DNA from: Streptomyces sp. NRRL S-244
GTDB lineage: Bacteria; Actinomycetota; Actinomycetes; Streptomycetales; Streptomycetaceae
DNA: 5,193 nt
Reading direction: 5' to 3'
NCBI RefSeq assembly: GCF_000717915.1
Contig: NZ_JOCX01000055.1
Location: forward strand, 1-5,193
The translations under genes and the position numbers were made by a program. The notes below the pieces were generated by a model, which was given only the letters and a program-made list of their open reading frames with translations, had not been told where the DNA came from and did no database searches. The number at the start of each line of letters is the position of its first letter. Position 1 is the stretch's first letter. Below are positions 1 through 5,193 of this stretch, piece by piece.

Positions 1-114
1 GGCGGGGAAAACCCCTCGGGGATGGCGCGGCGGAGTCGTACCCTTGGTACTCCGGAGGTCGTCGATCGGCGCGGCCCCTCAGCGGGAGGTATGTGCAGGC
101 CACAGTGCCGGCCC
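1..114 (+). other. Upstream region of the phoH operon
   Basis: No complete gene is seen here. The stretch holds a GGGG-AAAA-CCCC-TC-GGGG motif (4-21), whose CCCC can pair with either flanking GGGG, and a bulged inverted repeat at 31-54. A GGGAGG at 84-89 looks like a ribosome binding site but sits only 1 nt before the ATG at 91 and 25 nt before the ATG at 115, so it fits neither start well. No convincing -35/-10 pair was found, so the operon promoter may lie left of the window. Confidence 0.4.
31..54 (+). promoter_or_regulatory. Bulged inverted repeat upstream of phoH
   Basis: TACC (39-42) pairs with GGTA (46-49) across a 3-nt loop, and CGGAG (31-35) pairs with CTCCG (50-54), leaving a 3-nt bulge (36-38) on the left arm. 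It could be a weak terminator of an upstream gene, an operator or an mRNA leader hairpin. There is no T tract after it. With only nine pairs and a bulge, chance in GC-rich DNA is possible. Confidence 0.22.
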
Positions 115-1161
<1,047 letters not shown>

Positions 1162-1174
1162 AACCCAGCGCACC

Positions 1175-1672
1175 ATGTCGATCGACGTCAACAACGAGTC
1201 CGGAACCGAGGTCGACGAGCGGGCGATCCTCGACATCGCCCGCTACGCGCTCACCCGGATGCGGATCCACCCGCTGTCCGAGCTCTCCGTCATCGTCATC
1301 GACGAGGACGCCATGGAGCAGCTCCACATCCAGTGGATGGACCTGCCCGGTCCCACCGACGTCATGTCCTTCCCGATGGACGAGCTCCGTCCGCCGACGA
1401 AGGACGACGAGGAGCCCCCGCAGGGGCTCCTCGGTGACATCGTGCTCTGCCCCGAGGTCGCGAAGAAGCAGGGCGAGGAAGCCCCGACGCAGCACTCCAT
1501 GGACGAGGAGCTCCAGCTCCTGACCGTCCACGGGGTGCTGCACCTGCTCGGGTACGACCACGAGGAGCCGGACGAGAAGGCCGAGATGTTCGGTCTCCAG
1601 GCGGCCATCGTCGACGGCTGGCGCGGTGAGCGCGGCATCACCGGTCCGTCCCCGGCCCCGACCGTCTCGTGA
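1175..1672 (+). CDS. ybeY: Endoribonuclease YbeY (rRNA maturation)
   Basis: Zinc-dependent single-strand endoribonuclease that matures 16S rRNA (3' end) and takes part in ribosome quality control; 165 aa, close to the usual family length. The metal site H-x3-H-x5-H is seen as [11 protein letters not shown], with His119, His123 and His129. TDVMSFP (61-67) and [10 protein letters not shown] (87-96) are the other family blocks. The ATG at 1175 is chosen because the frame farther upstream is only the shadow of phoH; a poor GGAAG at 1154-1158 is the only SD-like element, so coupling to phoH translation is likely. The stop overlaps the GTG start of the next gene by 4 nt. Oddity: the Arg that is Arg59 in E. 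coli YbeY aligns with Met55 ([11 protein letters not shown]), and the neighbouring LN becomes LH. I believe actinobacterial homologues share this, from memory only. Confidence 0.95.
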   Translation: MSIDVNNESGTEVDERAILDIARYALTRMRIHPLSELSVIVIDEDAMEQLHIQWMDLPGPTDVMSFPMDELRPPTKDDEEPPQGLLGDIVLCPEVAKKQGEEAPTQHSMDEELQLLTVHGVLHLLGYDHEEPDEKAEMFGLQAAIVDGWRGERGITGPSPAPTVS

Positions 1673-2973
1673 CCGCCCCGCAGTTGATCACCGGCGCGGT
1701 GCTGCTGGTGGTGGTGGCCTGGTTCGCGGCGTGCGCCGAGTCCGGGATCGCCCGGATCTCCAGCTTCCGCGCCGAGCAGGCCGTACGGGAGGGCCGGCGC
1801 GGCAGCGAGAAGCTCGCGCAGGTCGCCGCCGACCCCACCCGCTACCTCAACGTGGCGCTGCTCGTGCGGGTCACCTGCGAGATGGCGGCCGGCGTGCTCG
1901 TCACGTACGTCTGCCTCGACGAGTTCGGCGACAACTGGAAGGCGCTGCTCATCGCGATCGCCGTGATGGTGCTGGTGTCCTTCGTGGCCGTCGGGGTCTC
2001 CCCGCGCACCATCGGCCGCCAGCACCCCCTCAACACGGCGACGGCGGCCTCGTACGTCCTGGTCCCGCTCGCCCGGGTCATGGGGCCCATCCCGCAGCTG
2101 CTGATCCTCATCGGCAACGCGCTCACGCCCGGAAAGGGCTTCCGCAAGGGGCCGTTCGCCTCCGAGGCCGAGCTGCGCGCGATGGTCGACCTGGCGGAGA
2201 AGGAGTCGCTGATCGAGGACGAGGAGCGCCGGATGGTGCACCAGGTCTTCGAGCTGGGCGACACGCTGGTGCGCGAGGTGATGGTGCCGCGCACCGACCT
2301 GGTCTGCATCGAGCGGTACAAGACGATCCGTCAGGCGACCACGCTGGCGCTGCGGTCCGGTTTCTCGCGCATCCCGGTGACCGGTGAGAACGAGGACGAC
2401 ATCGTCGGCATCGTGTATCTGAAGGACCTGGTCCGCAAGACGCACATCAGCCGGGAGGCGGAGGCCGACCTGGTCACGACGGCGATGCGGCCCGCGGTGT
2501 TCGTACCGGACACCAAGAACGCGGGCGACCTGCTGCGGGAGATGCAGCAGGTGCGCAACCACGTGGCCGTGGTCATCGACGAGTACGGCGGCACGGCGGG
2601 CATCGTCACCATCGAGGACATCCTCGAGGAGATCGTCGGCGAGATCACCGACGAGTACGACCGCGAGCTCGCGCCCGTCGAGGAGCTGGGCGAGGACCGC
2701 TACCGGGTGACGGCGCGGCTCGACATCACCGACCTCGGCGAGCTGTTCAAGGTCGAGGACTACGACGACGAGGACGTGGAGACGGTCGGCGGCCTGCTGG
2801 CCAAGGCGCTGGGCCGGGTGCCGATCGCGGGCGCCTCGGCGGTCGTCGAGCTGCCGGACGGGCGGCCGCTTCGGCTGACGGCCGAATCCCCGGCGGGCCG
2901 CCGGAACAAGATCGTGACGGTGCTGGTGGAGCCGCTGGCCCGCGCGGCGGGCGAGGACGGGGAGGGCGTATGA
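1669..2973 (+). CDS. CorC/CNNM-type membrane protein with CBS domains
   Basis: Integral membrane protein of the CNNM/CorC ('hemolysin C') family, 434 aa, GTG start. The family is linked to Mg2+ (and Co2+) efflux; the annotation 'hemolysin' is historical. Domains in order: DUF21/CNNM membrane region (about 4-150, hydrophobic segments near 4-22, 62-82, 91-113 and 127-150), a CBS pair (about 204-330, with [11 protein letters not shown] at 201-211 and [23 protein letters not shown] at 304-326, the latter the hallmark of the second CBS), and a C-terminal CorC_HlyC domain (about 342-422). CBS pairs of this family bind adenine nucleotides/Mg2+. The GTGA overlap with ybeY and lack of an SD suggest translational coupling. 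E. coli YbeX, at the same place after ybeZ-ybeY, has only the soluble CBS/CorC_HlyC part. Oddity: the usual G-E-x-x-P-K block of DUF21 reads VGVSPRT (109-114 region), without the Glu. Transport itself is inference. Confidence 0.92.
   Translation: MTAPQLITGAVLLVVVAWFAACAESGIARISSFRAEQAVREGRRGSEKLAQVAADPTRYLNVALLVRVTCEMAAGVLVTYVCLDEFGDNWKALLIAIAVMVLVSFVAVGVSPRTIGRQHPLNTATAASYVLVPLARVMGPIPQLLILIGNALTPGKGFRKGPFASEAELRAMVDLAEKESLIEDEERRMVHQVFELGDTLVREVMVPRTDLVCIERYKTIRQATTLALRSGFSRIPVTGENEDDIVGIVYLKDLVRKTHISREAEADLVTTAMRPAVFVPDTKNAGDLLREMQQVRNHVAVVIDEYGGTAGIVTIEDILEEIVGEITDEYDRELAPVEELGEDRYRVTARLDITDLGELFKVEDYDDEDVETVGGLLAKALGRVPIAGASAVVELPDGRPLRLTAESPAGRRNKIVTVLVEPLARAAGEDGEGV
2959..2966 (+). promoter_or_regulatory. 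Ribosome binding site of the YjbR-family gene
   Basis: GGGGAGGG lies inside the end of the CorC-type gene, with its GGAGG core (2961-2965) 4 nt before the ATG at 2970. It is the clearest Shine-Dalgarno in the operon and supports that start. Confidence 0.7.
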
Positions 2974-3323
2974 CGCCGGCGGAGCTGCGTGCGTTCTGCC
3001 TGGGTTTCAACGCGGCGGTGGAGGAGTTCCCCTTCACGCCCGAGACCTCGGTGTTCAAGGTGCTGGGGAAGATGTTCGCGCTGAGCGCGCTGGACGCCGA
3101 CCCGCTGAAGGTCAACCTCAAGTGCGAGCCGGAGTCGGCGGTGCGGCTGCGGGCGGAGCACGAGGCGATCGTGCCGGGCTGGCACATGAACAAGCGGCAC
3201 TGGAACACGGTGACGGTCGGCGGGCTGCCGGACGCGCTGGTGCGGGAGCTGGTCGAGGACTCGTACGACCTGGTGGTCGCGGGTCTGCCGAGGGCGGAGC
3301 GGCTGCGGCTCGACCGGCCGTGA
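2970..3323 (+). CDS. MmcQ/YjbR family protein
   Basis: Small cytoplasmic protein, 117 aa, the usual length of the MmcQ/YjbR (DUF419) family, which has a CyaY-like fold; its biochemical role is not established, though DNA binding has been suggested from structure. The hallmarks are visible: VFKVLGKMFAL (28-38), VNLKCEPE (48-55), PGWHMNKRHWNTV (69-81, the strongest family signature) and LVEDSYDLVV (94-103). The start ATG overlaps the stop of the CorC-type gene (ATGA), with a good RBS just before, so the two are co-translated. No signal peptide or membrane segment. It is the last gene of the tight operon. Family membership is firm; any function in RNA maturation or ion handling would rest on position alone. 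Confidence 0.88.
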   Translation: MTPAELRAFCLGFNAAVEEFPFTPETSVFKVLGKMFALSALDADPLKVNLKCEPESAVRLRAEHEAIVPGWHMNKRHWNTVTVGGLPDALVRELVEDSYDLVVAGLPRAERLRLDRP

Positions 3324-3327
3324 GGGC

Positions 3328-3378
3328 GGATCGCAGAGGGGACGAAGGTCCCGGAGCTCTGTGACCTTTGGATCGCAG
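3328..3378 (+). repeat. 9-bp direct repeat flanking a short inverted repeat
   Basis: GGATCGCAG occurs at 3328-3336 and again at 3370-3378, 42 bp apart start to start (about four helical turns). Between them AAGGTC (3345-3350) and GACCTT (3363-3368) form a 6-bp inverted repeat around a palindromic GAGCTC (3354-3359). This could be an operator or a weak hairpin after the YjbR-family gene. The stretch just after it (about 3361-3410) is less GC-rich than the rest of the window and may hold a promoter: TAGGTT at 3398-3403 fits a -10 hexamer, but no -35 lies at proper spacing. Confidence 0.3.
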
Positions 3379-3441
3379 GTTCCGCTTATCGGGCGCTTAG
3401 GTTTGGTTCCGCGTGGCACAAGATCCAGGGGGCAGCGGGGG

Positions 3442-3513
3442 ATGGAGGGGAGAGCGTCTCGGCGGGGCCGTCGTGCGGCCCCGCCGAGACGCTCCATATG
3501 CTTTCGCCCATGA
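3442..3513 (+). CDS. Possible 23-codon Arg-rich leader ORF
   Basis: An open frame from ATG 3442 to TGA 3511-3513 encodes 23 residues, eight of them Arg (MEGRASRRGRRAA, then PPRRSICFRP). An AGGGGG at 3427-3432 lies 9 nt before the ATG, a workable SD. The stop overlaps the preferred ATG of the deaminase-like gene (ATGA at 3510-3513), the same coupling style as in the operon upstream, and would explain why that gene has no SD of its own. The whole 19-bp hairpin (3452-3494) lies inside the frame, so a translating ribosome would melt it. The Arg codons include two AGA, a rare codon in high-GC actinomycetes, and two CGT. Against it: short Arg-rich frames arise by chance in such DNA. Nothing is known of the peptide. 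Confidence 0.27.
   Translation: MEGRASRRGRRAAPPRRSICFRP
3452..3494 (+). terminator. Perfect 19-bp hairpin (terminator or leader structure)
   Basis: The left arm 3452-3470 and right arm 3476-3494 are exact reverse complements, 19 bp, mostly G-C, with a 5-nt loop TCGTG. No T run follows (CATATGCTTTC), which is common for actinomycete intrinsic terminators. It lies 128 nt after the YjbR-family stop, so it may end the phoH operon. It also ends only 15 nt before ATG 3510 (3 nt before the alternative ATG 3498), so if it terminates, the next gene must start transcription within or after the hairpin and be nearly leaderless. If the next gene is read from upstream, the hairpin is a 5'-leader structure instead. 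The structure is certain; its role is not. Confidence 0.75.
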
Positions 3514-3866
3514 CCGACAGCACCGGGATCAACCCCGAGGACAGCAAAATCATCACGCTGGCGCGCAGCGCCCGGGCCCGCAACGGGGTGCCCGAGGGTG
3601 CGGCGGTGCGGGACGAGACGGGCCGCACGTACGTCGCCGGGACGGTGGAGCTGGACTCCCTGAAGCTGAGCGCGCTGCAGACGGCGGTCGCGATGGCGGT
3701 GGCGAGCGGGGCCGAGTCCCTGGAAGCCGCGGCCGTGGTCAGCTCGGCGGAGGCGGTGGCCGACGCCGACCGCGCGGCGGTCCGCGACCTCGGCGGCCCG
3801 GCCACCCCGGTCCTGCTGGCCGGCCCGGACGGCACCCTCAAGTCCACGACCCCGGCAGGCGGCTGA
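3510..3866 (+). CDS. Cytidine deaminase-like protein lacking the active site
   Basis: Small cytoplasmic protein, 118 aa. Its layout follows the cytidine deaminase family: an N-terminal helix with ITLARSARARNGVPEGAAVRD (about 14-34, compare AR.NAYAPYS...GAAL), strand TYVAGTVELDS (38-48, compare Y.G.NVENAS), helix LKLSALQTAVAMAVASG (49-65, compare the CAERTA helix) and strand LEAAAVVS (68-75). The zinc/catalytic motif C-A-E is S-A-L here, the PCxxC motif is missing, and the protein has no Cys or His at all, so it cannot bind catalytic zinc in the usual way; deamination is very unlikely. It sits where cdd lies in Bacillus phoH-ybeY-dgkA-cdd-era, which supports the family call. Neither ATG 3510 nor the in-frame ATG 3498 (122 aa) has an SD; 3510 is preferred because 3498 is 3 nt from the hairpin and 3510 matches the expected MTDS start. 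A fold-only role such as a binding or scaffold protein is possible; function unknown. Confidence 0.82.
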   Translation: MTDSTGINPEDSKIITLARSARARNGVPEGAAVRDETGRTYVAGTVELDSLKLSALQTAVAMAVASGAESLEAAAVVSSAEAVADADRAAVRDLGGPATPVLLAGPDGTLKSTTPAGG

Positions 3867-3897
3867 CGCGCCGACGCCGGTTGCGCGGCGAGCTCGC
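3867..3897. terminator. Convergent gap with a weak possible terminator
   Basis: Only 31 nt separate the stops of the deaminase-like gene and the minus-strand transporter. CGCCG (3869-3873) can pair with CGGCG (3886-3890), or CGCGC (3867-3871) with GCGCG (3883-3887). These 5-bp stems are weak and GC-only, with no T tract, but a bidirectional terminator is expected somewhere here. Confidence 0.2.
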
Positions 3898-5181
3898 TCA
3901 CGCGGCAGCGGCAGCGGCGGTGATCGCGGCGGGGCGGCGGCGGATCACCATCGCCATCAGCGCCGCCACCGCGCACAGCGCGCCCGAGGCGTACCAGACC
4001 AGGTCGTACGAGCCGAAGGCGTCGCGGGCCAGGCCGCCCAGGAAGGCCACCGCCGCCGCGCCCACCTGGTGCGAGGCCAGGACCCAGCCGAAGACGATCG
4101 CGCTGTCCTCCCCGTAGTGCTCGCGGCACAGCGCGATGGTCGGCGGGACGGTCGCGACCCAGTCCAGCCCGTAGAAGATGATGAAGAAGATCATCGGCGG
4201 GTGCACGGACGGCGCCAGCAGCATCGGCAGGAACATCAGCGAGATCCCGCGCAGCGCGTAGTACACCGCCAGCAGACGGCGCGCCTCGAAGCGGTCGGTG
4301 AACCACCCGGAGGCGATGGTGCCGATCACGTCGAAGACGCCGACCACCGCCAGCAGCCCGGCCGCCGCGGTCACCGGCATGCCGTGGTCGTGCGCGGCGG
4401 GTACGAAGTGGGTCTTGACCAGCCCGTTCGTCGAGGCCCCGCAGATCGCGAAGGTGCCCGCCAGCAGCCAGAACGGGCCGGTGCGGGCCGCCTTGAACAG
4501 CACCGTCACCGTCCGCCGCGCCGCGCCCGTCACCGGGGCGGGCTTTTCCGCGTACGTGCCCCCGTACGGCGCGAGTCCCGTGTCCGCCGGGTGGTCGCGC
4601 AGCAGCAGCCATACGAACGGGACGACGACCAGGGCCGCCAGCGAGACCGTCACCGCCGCCGGGCGCCAGCCGTGGTGCTCCACCAGCCAGGACAGCAGCG
4701 GCAGGAAGATCAGCTGACCGGAGGCCCCGGCCGCGGTCAGGATGCCGGTGACGAGTCCGCGCCGGGCGGTGAACCAGCGGTTGGTCACCGTCGCCGCGAA
4801 GGCCAGGGCCATGGAGCCGCTGCCCAGCCCCACCAGCACGCCCCAGAACAGCACCAGCTGCCAGGACTGTGTCATCCACAGGGTGGCCATCGTGCCGCCG
4901 GATATGACCAGCAGGGCCAGGGCCACCACCTTGCGGATGCCGAAACGGTCCATCAGCGCGGCGGCGAAGGGTGCGGTGAGCCCGTACAGCGCGAGGTTCA
5001 CCGAGACGGCGAGGCCGATCGTGCCGCGCGACCAGTCGAACTCCTCGTGCAGCGGCTCGATGAGCAGCCCGGGCAGGGAGGCGAAGGCGGCGGCCCCGAT
5101 GATCGTCACGAACGCGACGGCCGCGACGAACCAGGCGCGGTGGATGCGCCCGGGGGCGGCCGGGGCCGGGGTCGGACCCAC
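3898..5181 (-). CDS. MFS transporter, 12 membrane segments
   Basis: Major facilitator superfamily permease in the cytoplasmic membrane, 427 aa from the GTG at 5181-5179. About twelve hydrophobic segments are visible (near 17-40, 53-75, 85-104, 108-131, 142-165, 172-195, then a cytoplasmic loop 196-235, and 236-258, 271-292, 301-323, 328-350, 362-384, 393-413). MFS motif A is seen as AALMDRFGIRKV (74-85), with its second-half counterpart SGWFTDRFEARR (291-302). FDWSRGTIGLAVS (48-60), RWFTARRGLVTGI (135-147) and HHGWR (169-173) resemble the oxalate/formate antiporter and monocarboxylate-porter groups, so a small organic anion is a guess; the substrate cannot be read. The C-terminus ends in a run of Ala. 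No SD precedes the GTG and the frame stays open to the right edge (ASTPV before residue 2), so the true start may lie beyond the window. It converges on the cluster and is not co-transcribed with it. Confidence 0.88.
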   Translation of the reverse strand: MGPTPAPAAPGRIHRAWFVAAVAFVTIIGAAAFASLPGLLIEPLHEEFDWSRGTIGLAVSVNLALYGLTAPFAAALMDRFGIRKVVALALLVISGGTMATLWMTQSWQLVLFWGVLVGLGSGSMALAFAATVTNRWFTARRGLVTGILTAAGASGQLIFLPLLSWLVEHHGWRPAAVTVSLAALVVVPFVWLLLRDHPADTGLAPYGGTYAEKPAPVTGAARRTVTVLFKAARTGPFWLLAGTFAICGASTNGLVKTHFVPAAHDHGMPVTAAAGLLAVVGVFDVIGTIASGWFTDRFEARRLLAVYYALRGISLMFLPMLLAPSVHPPMIFFIIFYGLDWVATVPPTIALCREHYGEDSAIVFGWVLASHQVGAAAVAFLGGLARDAFGSYDLVWYASGALCAVAALMAMVIRRRPAAITAAAAAA

Positions 5182-5193
5182 GGGGGTGGAGGC

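Noticed and set aside
22..114. N-terminal extension of PhoH from ATG 22 or ATG 91
   Set aside because: The extra residues are Arg/Pro/Gly-rich and unlike the family, and no usable SD precedes either ATG.
1626..2387. A 253-codon plus-strand frame overlapping ybeY and the CorC-type gene
   Set aside because: Out-of-frame shadow, Arg/Ala/Gly/Pro-rich, with no family resemblance.
1243..2562. A 439-codon open frame on the minus strand
   Set aside because: It is the antisense shadow of ybeY and the CorC-type gene; its product is His/Arg/Asp-rich low-complexity sequence with no recognisable domain, typical of high-GC DNA.
3901..3919. GCGGCA/GCGGCG microrepeat
   Set aside because: It encodes the Ala tail of the transporter; short triplet runs like this are common at high GC and it has no other sign of function.
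3386..4879. A 497-codon open frame on the minus strand
   Set aside because: It overlaps the transporter in another frame and crosses the deaminase-like gene and hairpin; the product is Gly/Arg/Ala-rich with no domain.

Overview
The window is very GC-rich, its reading frames have G/C-heavy third codon positions, GTG starts occur, and no TTA codon was noticed in the genes. Together with the protein sequences this points to a Streptomyces-type actinomycete chromosome. Nothing looks mobile: there are no transposases, tRNA genes, CRISPR arrays or attachment sites.

Bases 115-3323 form a tight plus-strand operon: a PhoH/YbeZ-type P-loop ATPase, the rRNA-maturation endoribonuclease YbeY, a membrane CorC/CNNM-type protein (DUF21, CBS pair, CorC_HlyC), and a small MmcQ/YjbR-family protein. 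The phoH-ybeY gap is 13 nt. The next two junctions are 4-nt overlaps (GTGA and ATGA), so translation is probably coupled. The order PhoH, YbeY, CorC-domain protein also occurs in E. coli as ybeZ-ybeY-ybeX. The set plausibly links RNA and ribosome maturation to divalent-cation (Mg2+) handling at the membrane.

A 186-nt intergenic stretch (3324-3509) follows. It holds a 9-bp direct repeat, a short inverted repeat, a G-tract cluster and a perfect 19-bp hairpin ending only 15 nt before the preferred start of the next gene. Bases 3510-3866 encode a small cytidine-deaminase-like protein in the place where cdd lies in the Bacillus phoH-ybeY-dgkA-cdd-era cluster. It has no Cys and no His, so it lacks the zinc ligands and the catalytic Glu. 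A 23-codon Arg-rich open frame (3442-3513) contains the whole hairpin and ends in an ATGA overlap with that start, an arrangement that would suit a regulatory leader peptide.

The rest (3898 to the right edge) is a convergent minus-strand 12-helix MFS transporter of unknown substrate. Its start is unsure because the frame stays open to the window edge. era, the usual next gene of the cluster, is not in the window.

The most interesting points are the deaminase pseudoenzyme and the hairpin/leader ORF before it. Next come the clade-type replacements of conserved residues in YbeY (Arg59 of E. coli is Met here) and in the membrane protein (GE..PK is replaced by VSPR).
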